DNA of 64,000 bases from Botryotinia globosa. Taxonomy: Eukaryota; Ascomycota; Leotiomycetes; Helotiales; Sclerotiniaceae. The position numbers and the translations under genes were made by a program. The stretch is from assembly GCA_014898425.1 (NCBI GenBank), contig RCSZ01000003.1, forward strand, positions 1-64,000, given 5' to 3'. Numbering within the stretch: the stretch's first letter is position 1; every line of letters starts with the position of its first letter. This document shows, one piece after another, positions 35,459-47,792 of the stretch. A model generated the notes under the pieces. It was not told the origin of the DNA. It worked only from the letters and a program-made list of their open reading frames with translations, and did not search any database.

Positions 35459-38400
35459 TTAATGCTTGCCAGGAAAAAAACTAGCAAAGTATTCAAAAGA
35501 AATCTTGATAGCTTCCCAGGTAGCGACGACTGGCTTGAACTTGACGACGAATTGGTGCAGGTGGATGAGTCCGCTTCGGTATAAAATTGGGATTAAGTAG
35601 CTGGAATTTCCAGATAAAACAGCAACTGTTGTGACCTGAGGGATTTCCACAGAAGCTGAAGCCGTTGCTGGTATTACCGCTAATCGAGAGATCGTGCGCG
35701 TCGGAAAATGAGATGAGTTTATTGTGGCAACTGGGATAATTGCCGGTCTTGGGGCATCGATTAGCCCTACAACCCCTGGAGTGGAGGAGATGCCATGGCC
35801 TCTAAGGTGGCCAAACAAAAAACAGGTCAACAAAAGGATGAAAAGAAATATTGACCAAGAGTAAACCTTAGACCTAGAAAGTGATTTTCTCTTACTGACA
35901 ATCACTGGAATTGGAGTTTGTCCATCAGTTAATGATCCATTCATGGCCGATCCATCACGATTAGCGGTCTCGTGTACAAATGTTGAAGTTGCAGGATCGG
36001 ATGTGACAATACCCGCAAGATTGAGGCTGTTGTCTTGTCCTTCAAAAGCCATGGCAAAATCCTGACCAGTTTGAACATTTTGACCGAGAATTGTGGAAGA
36101 TGTTAAAAGTGCTTCCTCGATTTCGGCCTTGACGCTTTCAGCCAATTCTTCTCTGAGCTCGACCTTGGTGCTGTCAACCAATTCTTCTCTGAGTTCAACC
36201 TTGATGCTCTCAGCTAATTCCTTTCGGAGCTCGGTCTTAACATCTTCAGTGAATTCGTCTTTGGCTTTGGCTCTGGCGTTTTCGAGTCCAGCTCGAGCGG
36301 TCGCCTTCATGAGCGCAAAGTCAGAGGCGTCTGGTACAAATGAAGAGGTTCTGAGTGGTGCGTCACGTACGATAGTACGTGTACGGACTGGAGTTACCAA
36401 TTCCTCTTCTACCGCAAAAAGGTCATCTTGATCAGTTGCATTTGAGGATACTCCTGTGGCAAAATATGCCCTGAGCATCGCAGTTTTTCCCATGCTAAGA
36501 CCATTGACAGTATTTGAGTGGTTCTTCTTCCACTCTTTGTGAGCATTTTGCTCTTTGACAAGCAGCTCTACTGTCTTCGCTAAGCGTTTCTCTGCCAATT
36601 TTGCCTTCGTATCGGTCTTCACGATGCAATTCTTCGCCGATTCAATCTCTGTTTGAAGCTTGGTGAGGTCCCCCCGAATTAGTTTGTTGGAAGATTGGAC
36701 TTCCAGGAATGAAGTATTGGCAACATCAAGCTCGCCTCTAATTTGGTTCTTTTCCAACTCAGAAGCACCAGCGGAGTTTTTCGCTTCCAAGACAAGTTCT
36801 TGGATAGAAGCTTCACCAGTAGAAACTTCAGCTCTGAGTCGCTGAATCATCTCATCCTTCTTGTTGACCATTTTCTGGTGTTGACTAATCACCAAAGACA
36901 AGCTATTCTGGCCTTCAATCGCCGCATCCTTTTCATCGGCAATATGTTGGTGGTTTTGTTGAACAGCGAGCAACTTCTGTTCGTAGTCTCCGTGGATCTT
37001 GGTGATGCCGGCCTCAAGCGTGTTGATCTTCATTTGATGCATGCTCTTCTCGGATTCAAGATTTTCGATTGACGTACGAAGCTGTTGGATCATATTAACA
37101 GAGTTGGTGAAATCGGCCTCAAGCGTGTTGATCTTCATTTGATGCATGCTCTTCTCGGATTCAAGATTTTCGATTGACGTGCGAAGCTGTTGGATCACAT
37201 TGGCAGAATTGGTGGTACTGAAGTCGACGAAAGCTTGGTTAGCGGCCAATATGGCCTGGTCTTTAGCTTCGATAGCTTGCGAGCGTTCAGCATTGGCATT
37301 GTTGAGTTCATTCTTGGCTGCGTTAAGCTCTGCCTGGAGTGAGTGAATGGTTTGATTCAGACCACCAACGGTAGCAGCGCTTTCGGAAACACGGTGAAAT
37401 TCTGGCTTCATTTGCTCAATCTCCGCCATTATGGAGGCAATTTTTACCTGCGCATCGCTTTCTTTTTGCACAAAATGATTGAGCTGTTGTGTGGTATGGT
37501 TCAGCTGTTGCATAGTTTGGTCCCGCTCATTGGTGAGTGACTGAATTCGTTCACTGGAAATGCCCATTGTTTTAGCATCATCAACTGTCTTTTTAAACCC
37601 GTCTCGCTCCTTGGTGAGTAAGTCAATTGTATAATAAGAAAGGTCCTGTGCTTCGGTATCAGCAATTTGCTGGTTTAGTCGGTCCCGCTCGAACTGTAGT
37701 TCGTTGACCTGAGCGTAGAACTTCTTGCAATCTTCTTCACGTCCATCAAGAGCGTCCCTGAGTTCGTCGTGTGTTGTTCGTAATTGGTCCATCTCGGTCT
37801 GGTGACAAATCTTCGCAGCTTCCCATACATCTTGTGCAGCTTGTAGTCTGCGCGTCATAGATTGATCTTCGCTCTCCAGACCATTGATTTTCTCCTCAAG
37901 TTCATCAACTTTCTTCTCTAGGTCCTTTTTTTCTCGAATCATTCGACCATTGTACTTGGTCAATGTATCCTTCTCATTTCGCAAACGTTCGATGATGGAG
38001 TTGCTCGCAGCTGCATTCTGAGACTCTGTATCCCTCCAATCTGCTCCTGATGCTATACCAAGAAGCTCTTCGAGCTGCCCGCTCTTTTCCAAATTCCTAT
38101 TTTCTAATTGGCGGTTCTCGGCTTTGAGATCGACGATTTCCCGCTCAAGTGTGTCGAATCTTTCCTTGCTATCCTTTTTATAGGTTTTCAATTCATCATT
38201 GACAGCTCCGAGCTGAAGCTTAAGCGTGTCTTCGTCGACTTTTTTGCCGCCATTGAACGACATTCCAAATATCTTCGATGATTGGAATTTATTGTTACCA
38301 TCTGCAGAGACTGGAATCCATTAGTACAGCTCACATAAAGGATTTAAGTACCAGATATCATACCAGTTCCATACATGCCGGAGCCGAATATTACCGCTTC

Positions 38401-38686
38401 TTTCTTCTCCGCTGGTTGAGTTGGTACAACTCCTTGACTACCCTTCTGAGGGTCGAGAACACCAGGCTCTGCAATTTATTAGTGCAATTCATGTAGAAAG
38501 TTTGAGAAAGAATATCATACCCGGACCGAGGGTGTCTCCCATCTCTGTATCAATGGATGGTTGAGCTGCTGCCTCATTAAATTTTGATTTTTGGGTAAGT
38601 GGCTGTTGTGGAGCTTTTTTCTTACGTGGATCGAAAAGAAGAGGCTTTACGCTTGGAGCTAGGTTATCGAGGGTGTTCTTGGACAT
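35459..38686 (-). CDS. Large coiled-coil protein with C-terminal membrane anchor
   Basis: Three minus-strand exons, 38686-38521, 38468-38364 and 38310-35459, join in phase through 52- and 53-bp introns (both with donor GTATGA). They give 1040 residues starting MSKNTLDNLAPSVKPLLFDP. The longest frame alone would start at 38263, but the upstream exons add a proline/lysine-rich head. Residues ~110-780 are almost entirely heptad-rich coiled coil (for example EKKVDELEEKINGLESEDQS). A 35-residue block with SIENLESEKSMHQMKINTLE occurs twice in tandem (37011 and 37116, 105-bp period). A 15-residue repeat of ELREELAES type follows (about 36110-36250). A single hydrophobic segment, WSIFLFILLLTCFLFGHL, near residue 910 precedes ~110 residues rich in Ser/Thr/Pro. 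This suggests a tail-anchored or single-pass scaffold or tether. I do not recognise a named family. Confidence 0.85.
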
Positions 38687-41600
38687 TTTGAAACTGTGTA
38701 TAGAATCAGTTAGCAGATTGTCCAGAACATTTGGGCGCCGAAGAGGGATTGGGAGAATTACAATTCGATCTTCAACTTGGAATATTTTTGTATCTGTAAA
38801 GAAGATGAAAGCCGTAAAGGTTGAAAGTTTGAAAGTCTTTATGCTTGGTAAATTTCTTCTGTTGATGGAATTAATTAACAAAGCGCACAACAAATGATTT
38901 GTGGCCGTTGATAGATTGAGAAACTTACGTGCAACGGCGTTCTGTTGTTCAGTTGATGAAGGTCTGAAGACTTAATAGTTTCAATAACTTGCAAAAGTAT
39001 TATTGTGGTTTTTTTGTAAAGAGTTTTGATGAAAAGCAAGGTTTTGGTTGTGTTTTCGTACAGTTGGAAGAGTGATGGGTTTCTTGAAGTGGTGGAAATT
39101 TCAAGATCCTTAAGTGTATATTTTCAAATCTTGATTGTGCGCGCTAGTGAGATTGTAGGTGAATACTCACGGCTCACTGGCGACTTATCACGGCATAATT
39201 AGAAAGGCTGTGAATGGAGAAACTTGCTCATTTAATTGACATCGTAGCATAGTGAATGTTTTTCAATGCGGGGCTCAGACAGCTTCATTTCCATGACAAC
39301 ACTTGCAATTACGGCAACCCTGATTCATTTCACTTTTGAAAATATAACTAAATGACCTAGATTGCAAACTTCGGATGATAGTACAATCATCGTTCTATGA
39401 TTATATTCATTATATGATATTGCGAGATTAGACGAATATCTAGTGGGGATGGGACGCTCGCTTAATGTTCCAAGTCTACTAGATCTTTTGACCCACAATG
39501 CTATGCTACTAGAAACGGCATCAAATTCGAATGGGTACAATCTATTTGAATTAATGACCAGCAGATTAATCGCAGGCGAACAATTTCTAGGAGGTGTATA
39601 GGTACATATGACATGTAGTGATGTAAGCGTAGTCAATAGTCGGGTCTGCAGTCCAATAATATAAGGATTTGAATATCTAAAAGCAATTAGAAATTGGGAA
39701 ACAGTCCTAAGCTATAATTGAATTCAGCATATCAGATGACATGAATATTTTAATTGGCTTGGGGACGTAATAATCTTTATTATTGGGTTGTAGTCCAGAC
39801 TATTTTAGATACCCTGAGTAACCTAACCTGAGTAACGTCGACTTATCTGTCACATTTCGATTAGAAGTAAAAAGATCTAGGATGAACCTAAAACTAATGC
39901 CTTGTTGTTTCGATCAAAGCTGTTCTTCATTGTTGTATTCTGTCTTCATGTTTTATGTCAGTAAAACCTGGAAACTCCTCATATTGATAGCACTACAGCC
40001 CCAAATCTCTATAGGCTCAAACAAATTTATGGTACTTCATCACTTTACAGCTGCAGTGATTCCGATGCCAAACAGATGGCTGTACTTATTTTTACCAATA
40101 TTTGAGGGTGAATTTCTGTAAATGCGCGAGCACACCTCGGCAGTCAGCCGTTCCCGAGGTCTAAGGCCATAATTGCTTTTCGGAAAGATCATAACAATCC
40201 ATATTCAGGTGGCCAATCAAGAGAATTTAATCTTCAAAAGAATCATATGTGACTGACTACCTCAGTATCTAGTGAATCCCCATAAATGACTTTAAAAGCC
40301 GAGCAAGAATTATTTTTTCTCGTCTTGTGATGTATAGTTTATTGGTCTTTTAGAGTAGTGATCCGTAGTCTAAAGCTTCTCATTCAGTTTCCAATTATTC
40401 TAAGTATGGTGGTGCCTCTTATTCATAACTATGGTTTCACCTTCGTCGAAAAGATTCTCTTCGGGGAAGATACCAGCGCTCTATACCATTCCAAGTTCTT
40501 CAAGGCTTACTTGAAAGAGGTTTAGCGCTTTCAAAACGATATTTCAGGGACCATTCATGATATTACAATCAATGTCATTATTGACCAGTATACTTTGTAC
40601 GCCGCTCTTCCGTCAATCAGATCCGGGTTCCAATTTTGATGAATGGCGTTGTGATTGCATCCATTAACTTAATTCAATCCTTGGTATCCATTGTAATGAC
40701 CCGTGCGAATGGTTTGATTATGATTATTAGCACTGGCACTATTACTAACACTAGCTTTCTCGAGCCGAGTATCATCAATGATTTTGACTTGTTGATAATC
40801 ATACTTTCAATTCTGGGACGTGAGATCATGTCACCACCTGCCTGTCATCTATTGCAATCTGAAGGTAGGTGCATAATAAGCCTTGATTAGATAGCCGGAT
40901 AAAAATTTTAAATACGCTGGCTCCATTGTTAGAACGAATCCCCGTCGTCTAGAGTGCCAATCAGCTTCCATGCCTTGAAGTGTTTGCGCAAATACCTAGC
41001 CTCGAGAATAAATCCCGCACTGAGAGCTGCGAATGGCCATCCGGCACTGTATCTCAGGCGAGTAAAGAGACCGAAAAGATAGGTTTGAAAAGGAACTGTT
41101 AGCTTCGATACATCTATCTCGATGCATAAACATTGAGCTAAATATCAATCTCATCATGAGAGCATTTCCTTAGAGAATATCTTGAGTAAGGGCCTATTAC
41201 ATTAATGGTACTATCGGATACCCAGATTGCTGCTAGACACTGGGTCAAAATGTTGAGCCGAAGACCATGAAACTAATAAAAGGATCCAAGCTGTCTATGA
41301 TGCCAAAGAGAAAACGATTAATCTTGAGGTCACCTACTTGAACCTTGGAGTCGAGATTTTGGCACCATAGTTAGGTCACCATAGGATCTTGTATACCTTT
41401 TATTAGCTTATTTTCTCCGCATGGAGAAGATTTATCCCGAACATCTATCTATATAGACTAATAGCACGAATTGACAGTTGCTGAGAGCTTGAAGGTTGAT
41501 AATCATTCTCGCCGCATCCAATCTAATAAGCTTACTTCATCCTTAGGCATAACAACTTCTACATCACGTTTTGACTATTGGACATTGCGTTACCAATTTG

Positions 41601-43164
41601 ATTGGTATGGTTCTCTTTCTATTAGAATCCAAGATCACCATCTCAAATTCATGATTGGAGCCACAATTCAGTTGTTGATTTGCATGGTTCGCTCATTTAG
41701 TGGCCCTATAATGCGAGTCTTTACCACACCACTAGATCCGTGACTCCGGTAAGACTCTTTCATCACTGTACAGTACAATCTCATAATGCCTCGACATATA
41801 GTGTTATCACTAATTCATATACTTTCAGTCTCGCCACAATCAGTGCAGCCTAGGTAGTATCCCACACCATTAATTCCATTCCCGCGTAAGGCATACCATA
41901 GCGACTAGCTATTCATTTGGACGGTGGCAAATTTACAAGTACTCAAGCTTTGTTGGGAAGAGCACGCACTCTCACTAGCAGTAAGGGGAAATGAAGTTTG
42001 CCTTTACCAAAAGCCTGAGTTTTCTGGAGCTCATGAATAGATTCGGTGCTTAATGGAGTGAGATTGGAAGGCCATCAAAACGACAAGACAGGTTAGGGTT
42101 GATTCTAGAATTTAGTGCTAGTCAACTTTTACCTCCAGTATAAAACAGAAACCATCTATATGCATTCTCAGCAGGATACAAGTTCACAATTCCAGACACT
42201 CGTTTCATTTCAACTACCAACTCGAAAGTATTGTACGATCAACATGTGGAGTTTGCCAAAGCGATGATAGGATTTCGAAGATCTTAAGTGCACCACGTGA
42301 TATTTTAGATGCTGTGACAATTCTAGGTTTCATGAAGGAAGCGGAAGATGCACTGGAAAAAGCAGTCAAATTCTTTGAACCCTAGGGTGGACAATGATGA
42401 TCGTGATTGAGATAGGGCTGTAATATCATACCTACCAAACGACACTTCCGACGGCGCAACATTGATCTCTTATGATTCTGTTTCTACTTTGTAATTTGAG
42501 AAGAATGGATAGCAGTCGGCATTCTTGGTTATGATTTTCTGGTGCTATTTTGATGTCCGATTACTGCTCAGTGCATGAGCTCGTACTTTCTTCCGGGTGT
42601 GGGTTTCGCCTCCACGACAGGCTAATGGTCATACGAATATCAGTGGAACATCGTTTTCTGATAACCAATTTCAACTGCTACCTTGGTTGATTGATTGATT
42701 GATTGAGTATACTATCCAAAGCAATGAACTATCATCCTGAGAGCAAGCCCCCAAACTCACATGGCAAGCTTCGCTCCAATGTAAATGAGTCAAAATGTCC
42801 TTTACATTCAGTTTTGATTATCGAGAAGGAACTATATCACAGGATCAGCTTCTTAAGAGAACACCCTCGCTTTGGTAGTTGTGGATCCCGTCTGAATTAG
42901 AAAAAAGGCACAGGTTGGAAGTAACTTGGAAGTTTTTTATATATATGATGTTGAGTGCCCAGGCAGGTGACTAGAGATAGTGTGGCTTGAGTGTGGCTTT
43001 AACGTGGTCATTGCCGGGCCCCTGGAGCTACTGGAGACTCCGGCTGCTTCAACACCCAAAATTAAATTTAGCGCAAGGCTACAATTAAATAACAAGCGAG
43101 GTTAACTTTCCATCTCCATTTGCCTCGCCTTGGAGTATCTTCTACAGCTATCTCCAATATCAAC
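38687..43164. other. 4.5-kb gene-poor stretch
   Basis: No convincing gene. The part nearest 38700-39200 is the probable promoter and 5' leader of the coiled-coil gene. Between 39.3 and 42.9 kb there are only frames below about 105 codons on both strands with no domains (the plus-strand 41471-41743 and 40636-40890 frames are the longest). A run of GATT repeats lies at about 42687-42705. The last ~250 bp before 43165 form the promoter of the SAD1-like gene. Confidence 0.5.
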
Positions 43165-44826
43165 ATGCCAAGTTCTACAAATATGGATGTCCCAACTAGG
43201 AAGCGTAAAGAACGCGATGGCGACTCTGCGAATGCTGGCACAAAAAGTGATGACGACGATTCGATCAATGGAGCGCATTTGGAAACAGAACCCACCCCGA
43301 AACGACAGAGGACGGTAGAACCTAGACCGGTGCAGATTGAGGATGAGGAGGATTTGAAAAATGGAATGGAAGACCTTGAAGTTGAGGATGAAGATTCGCA
43401 ACTTATGGTCCCTCGAGAAAAGGCACCAATGGAAGGTTACGACGATCTCTACCTCGATACCATCAATCGCAATGTCTTAGACTTCGATTTCGAAAAGCTC
43501 TGTTCGATTTCCCTTTCAAATATCAATGTATACGCTTGTTTAGTATGCGGAAAATACTATCAGGGTCGAGGGACAAAGTCTCATGCCTATTTCCATGCTC
43601 TTGAGGTAGGGCATCACGTATTCATCAATATGCAAACACAAAAGGTCTACGTTCTACCAGAGGGATACGAGGTAAAAAATAAGAGTCTGGACGACATAAA
43701 GTTTGTATCTGATCCTACATACACAAAAGAGCAGGTTATGGCTATGGATCGTGAGGCCAAATCTTCTTGGACTCTATCTGGCAAAGAATATATACCCGGT
43801 TTTGTCGGTATGAACAACATCAAGGACAACGACTATTTCAATGTGGTAATACAAGCACTTTCTCATGTGCCGCCTCTTCGAAATTTCTTTTTATTGGAGG
43901 ACTTTCACAACAAGGCGGAACTCATAAAACGAGTATCGATTTTATTCCGAAAGATATGGAATCCAAGAGCCTTCAAATCTCATGTCTCCCCGCACGAACT
44001 TCTCCAAGAGATATCCCTCAAATCAAACAAGAAGTTCAATCTAACCACCCAATCCGACCCTGTCGATTTCCTTTCCTGGTTCCTCAATAACCTACATCTC
44101 ACACTAGGGGGTTCCAAAACTAAACCTGGATCTTCAATAATACAGAAGATATTCCAAGGAAAGCTGAAAGTCGAATCCCAAGCTATTACCGCCAAAGCCG
44201 ATGCTGGTGATCGATTACGATTTGAAGATGCAGATGTCAAAACTGATGTTAGTAGGTTCATGCTACTCACATTAGATTTACCTCCAGCGCCATTATTTCA
44301 AGACGAATTAGAAAGAAACATCATTCCTCAAATTCCTCTGACCAGTATCCTCGCAAAATACGATGGTCTAAAAGCGCAAGAGCATCTCAACATGCGCAAA
44401 CGTTACCGATTACTTCATCCACTACCGCCCTTTCTCCTCTTCCACATAAAACGATTCTCGCATAACAAGTTCGTCGATGAACGTAATCCTACAATTGTCA
44501 CGTTCGACGCGCGCAATCTCGATATGTCACCATATATTGAACCCGACATGAAACACGCTAGACCTGGAGAACCAATATGGTACGATTTAGTTGCGAATAT
44601 AGTACATGAAGCAGTCAGAGGGCGAGAAGATAGTGTAGAAGGGGAATCGGAAAAGAGGAGCTGGAAAGTGCAACTGAGAGATAAGGGGACGGGAGAGTGG
44701 AAGGTGGTGCAGGACCTATTTGTGGAGGAAGGGCAGAGAGAATTTTTGCATTTAGGAGAGAGTTACTTGCAGGTTTGGGAGAAGCGAAGAGAGGCTGTTG
44801 GGAAAGGAAAGGGCAAGGCTTATTGA
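43165..44826 (+). CDS. SAD1: SAD1/USP39-like U4/U6.U5 tri-snRNP assembly factor
   Basis: A single-exon gene of 553 residues. I chose the ATG at 43165 (MPSSTNMDVPTRKRKERDGD); the open frame upstream of it has no ATG. An acidic, lysine-containing N-terminus (to ~105) is followed by a zinc-finger UBP domain (CSISLSNINVYACLVCGKYY, then HAYFHALEVGHHVFI, residues ~110-175). The ubiquitin-protease-like fold starts at PGFVGMNNIKDNDYFNVVIQ. The usual catalytic Cys position reads Asp (NDYFN instead of NTCYM), so it is catalytically dead, as known for USP39/Sad1p. HIKRFSHNKFVDERNPTIV near the end is also typical. The product acts in the nucleus in tri-snRNP formation and pre-mRNA splicing. It is tail-to-tail with RRP9. 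Confidence 0.95.
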   Translation: MPSSTNMDVPTRKRKERDGDSANAGTKSDDDDSINGAHLETEPTPKRQRTVEPRPVQIEDEEDLKNGMEDLEVEDEDSQLMVPREKAPMEGYDDLYLDTINRNVLDFDFEKLCSISLSNINVYACLVCGKYYQGRGTKSHAYFHALEVGHHVFINMQTQKVYVLPEGYEVKNKSLDDIKFVSDPTYTKEQVMAMDREAKSSWTLSGKEYIPGFVGMNNIKDNDYFNVVIQALSHVPPLRNFFLLEDFHNKAELIKRVSILFRKIWNPRAFKSHVSPHELLQEISLKSNKKFNLTTQSDPVDFLSWFLNNLHLTLGGSKTKPGSSIIQKIFQGKLKVESQAITAKADAGDRLRFEDADVKTDVSRFMLLTLDLPPAPLFQDELERNIIPQIPLTSILAKYDGLKAQEHLNMRKRYRLLHPLPPFLLFHIKRFSHNKFVDERNPTIVTFDARNLDMSPYIEPDMKHARPGEPIWYDLVANIVHEAVRGREDSVEGESEKRSWKVQLRDKGTGEWKVVQDLFVEEGQREFLHLGESYLQVWEKRREAVGKGKGKAY

Positions 44827-45569
44827 TGGGGATTCAAAATGCCGTGATTTGTACCATTATGGTGTTCCTTCAAGACTTAGTTGGTATTCAACTTCGGCTT
44901 TCTTCACTGGTAATCATTTGCAAAATTTGGTCGCCCAGATATTCTTGAGCTATGATACGGACAAAGTGTACACATATCGGGTGATGAATAGGTGGATCGA
45001 GAGGAGATACTAGATGCAAGATGAAGGTGTTGTATAATATAGTCAAGAAATGATACTAGGAAATTTAACAATCATAAAGGTAGTGAAGACCCCAAATTTA
45101 TTATAGATGATCTTCACATCTTTCTCACAAAGTGTCTTATTTTGTATGGTTTTCTTGGGGTGTGTCCGCTCTTGAAAGTATCTTTATTTACAACCTTTCT
45201 CCGAATTAGTCGTATCTGCTTGTTACATGAGGGGTCCAGAGACACGTAGCTCATGGGTTGACATTGCTCGGTTGGGAAAAGGGGAAAACGGGTGGGGAAA
45301 GAGGTGGGGGTATGCTACCTAAAAGTATGTCCACATGCATGGCACACCTATGAATACAAAACTAATAATACACAATACAATCACATGCATACGATTCTCA
45401 GCAAGATTCTCAAGAGCCAGAAGCTACCTCATTATTGAGCTATGTATCTACCTCGATTTCATACATACAAGTAAACGTAATCACAAATGAAGATATCATG
45501 CATCCAGCCCTTTATATGACAAAACTCCCCCGGGCCGATTGATCCCCAACTATACATTTGTAAAGCATA
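44827..45569. other. Convergent 3' intergenic region (SAD1 / RRP9)
   Basis: 743 bp between two convergently transcribed genes. It will hold both 3' untranslated regions. No other gene or repeat seen. Confidence 0.6.
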
Positions 45570-47309
45570 TTATGCCTCCTTCCCGTTTTCATCTGCATGC
45601 CCATTAACACCATTAGTTATCTGTTTCCTCGAGACTTCAAATATGACTGCTCCGTTTCTTCCCGCTGGTGCCTTTTGCCAGTTACCTAAACGGTGGGCCT
45701 TTCCTACTGCTGCAATGATGCATACACCATCCTTTCCCCGATCACCGCGTTCGAAAACTGAAATGTCATTTATGATGCCGCGGGCTGGTGCTTGGGATCC
45801 AGATTTCTTGGTATTTGCACCATTCATAGGGGTATCAGCGATTTGACCAACGGGGCCCATAGATTCAAGGCTTTTTCGGTCGGCACTGACTCTCCAGGCT
45901 CGAACTACACCATCCCAGCTACCACTGAGTACGACGTCGGAGTAAGGAATTGTGGTTAAAGCTGTAATCCAGCGGGGCGAGGGACGAGGTACGATTCTTT
46001 TGGAGGGGTCAGTTTCTGCGGATGCTTCTTCGGGTTTGATTGGCTCGTCTGTTCCGTGAGCTTGAGCCAATGTGTAGATTGGCTTTTTCTTGTGAATGGT
46101 CCAAAGAGACAGTGATCCGTTGTCGCCTCCAGTAATGAACATATCCTCATCAATCATAGCTATACGGTCGATACTACCCTCAAGAGTACGGAGGTCATTA
46201 GGATTGTTCTTGTGACGAGACTTCTTCTCACCTCCACCGCCCCGGAAAACAAGTTGTGTTTCCTCCACCACTTTCCATAAACGGGCTGTACGATCACGAG
46301 CGCCTACTGATATGCAGCGTTCTTGGGCAAGAGAAGCAATATCCACAACTTCATCCTGATGACCGAACAAAGTTTCCACATATGCACCTTCATCCAAACT
46401 CCATATTTTGATCGTTCGATCCTTTGAACTGGAATATAATTGATTTGTTCCTCTTCTGAAAGCTAAACCTGTAATTGCGTCTCGATGTTGCGAAAAAACT
46501 CGAATAGGTCGAAGAGTCTCTGCATTCCAAACGATAATCTTTCGATCCACACCACCAGTTACAACGAATTTACCATCTTGTGAGGCGGCCACACTAATAA
46601 TTGCGTCGGTATGTCCCATGAAGGATGTCACTTTCGACTTTCGTTGATCCCCTCGTACTGAAGCTACTAGGGTAGGCTTTTTCTTCGGCGGTGGTGAAGG
46701 TTTCTTGCTCTTCTTCTTGCCCTTCTTTTGCGGGTATTGGTCCCTTGGTAAGTCCTGTATTTTCCATTTGACTAGCCACATATCCTTGGTCACAGTATAG
46801 ACATATGGCGCACATGTAGCTACACCGGTGAATGAATGCGAATCCTTCTTAAAATGACAACTCGATGCTTCCCTGAATTCTAATTCGTCTGCCAATGTTT
46901 TGTATATTTTTCCTTTCGATTCCGCAACATCTTCTTCTAAACGCTCGGCGATCAAATCCCGATCAATGTCCTCGGCGTTGAACCCAACTTCATCATCTGC
47001 TACCTCCTCGCGGATATTTTGCAAATATCTTTCTGCCAATCTCAGCCTGCGCTCCGCCGCAGTTTCTTCCTCTCCCTCTCCCTCCAATTCATCATCCGAG
47101 GTGAGATCTGCAACTTCATCGTCCAATTGACCTCCTTCGCTCTCTGAGTCGCTTCCAGAAATCGATTCATCTCTTCCGGGTTTTTTCGCAGGTTTTGGCT
47201 GTTTCGCGGGAGCTTTCGATGAGGCAGCTAATCTTTTCTTGGGTACTTCTGGGGCATCATTTCGTTTCCTCTTCTTTTGGGAGTTGGGTATAGTGAAGAA
47301 AGAAGACAT
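45570..47309 (-). CDS. RRP9: Rrp9 / U3-55K WD-repeat protein of the U3 snoRNP
   Basis: 579 residues, intronless, start MSSFFTIPNSQKKRKRND. A basic, nuclear-signal-like head and an acidic stretch (SISGSDSESEGGQLDDEVAD, residues ~50-85) precede the conserved Rrp9 N-terminal region (AAERRLRLAERYLQNIREEV, about 83-102, then IAERLEEDVAESKGKIYKTL). A WD40 propeller of about six or seven blades covers residues ~155-560 (HTDAIISVAASQDGKFVVTG, TNQLYSSSKDRTIKIWSL, DEVVDIASLAQERCISVGAR-DRTARLWKV, MFITGGDNGSLSLWTIHKKK, DVVLSGSWDGVVRAWRVS). One propeller loop is enriched in Lys/Pro. Rrp9 binds the U3 snoRNA box B/C motif and is required for 18S rRNA processing in the nucleolus. It is divergent from PRE1 across about 480 bp. 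Confidence 0.95.
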   Translation of the reverse strand: MSSFFTIPNSQKKRKRNDAPEVPKKRLAASSKAPAKQPKPAKKPGRDESISGSDSESEGGQLDDEVADLTSDDELEGEGEEETAAERRLRLAERYLQNIREEVADDEVGFNAEDIDRDLIAERLEEDVAESKGKIYKTLADELEFREASSCHFKKDSHSFTGVATCAPYVYTVTKDMWLVKWKIQDLPRDQYPQKKGKKKSKKPSPPPKKKPTLVASVRGDQRKSKVTSFMGHTDAIISVAASQDGKFVVTGGVDRKIIVWNAETLRPIRVFSQHRDAITGLAFRRGTNQLYSSSKDRTIKIWSLDEGAYVETLFGHQDEVVDIASLAQERCISVGARDRTARLWKVVEETQLVFRGGGGEKKSRHKNNPNDLRTLEGSIDRIAMIDEDMFITGGDNGSLSLWTIHKKKPIYTLAQAHGTDEPIKPEEASAETDPSKRIVPRPSPRWITALTTIPYSDVVLSGSWDGVVRAWRVSADRKSLESMGPVGQIADTPMNGANTKKSGSQAPARGIINDISVFERGDRGKDGVCIIAAVGKAHRLGNWQKAPAGRNGAVIFEVSRKQITNGVNGHADENGKEA

Positions 47310-47792
47310 AATTGTGGTGGTTGTGAAAAGGAAAGGTCACGATAGAAAATACAGAAAAATGTTCGTCCTATCAAAATAATTTTTTGGGTAGAATTATTCT
47401 GCCGCAGAATTTCGAGACAGGGATTCAGTGGATCCAAAATGGAGTATTTAATCACGTGATGTCTCTCGAGATTAAAGGTCGTGGATTGATATATAGAAAG
47501 AATTACAGATTACGTTCGTAGAGATGTCGCATACTATGTAGATGTAGATTCATAGACCATCTGGATCTATTTCTGGCAGAAATTTACGATCAAATTGAAA
47601 CTTGATTAATCGGGATTTTTATTCATTCTCACAATCTGAGGGGTGATAAAATGTTCAAGCTTGTGGCGCTAAGACATAAGTATGTTAGCGCCAAATTCAA
47701 TGAGGCAGCGAGAGCTACACGCGTTGGAGCTCCAAAGTCTCAATATTTAATACAATCTGAAGCTTCATCCTACAACTTGAATCACTATCAAC
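47310..47792. promoter_or_regulatory. Bidirectional promoter region RRP9 / PRE1
   Basis: 483 bp between two head-to-head housekeeping genes. It contains a perfect palindrome TCACGTGA at 47452-47459, a CACGTG-type E-box that bHLH factors commonly bind. The PRE1 leader carries an upstream ATG at 47651 that opens a 62-codon frame ending at 47836; it overlaps the PRE1 start in another frame and might act as an upstream ORF. Confidence 0.55.

Noticed and set aside
38489..38893. Separate 134-codon gene
   Set aside because: The part after its internal ATG at 38686 is exon 1 of the coiled-coil gene; the upstream residues are leader sequence.
43120..43164. Longer N-terminus of the SAD1-like protein
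   Set aside because: The extended frame begins at TTG with no ATG before 43165.
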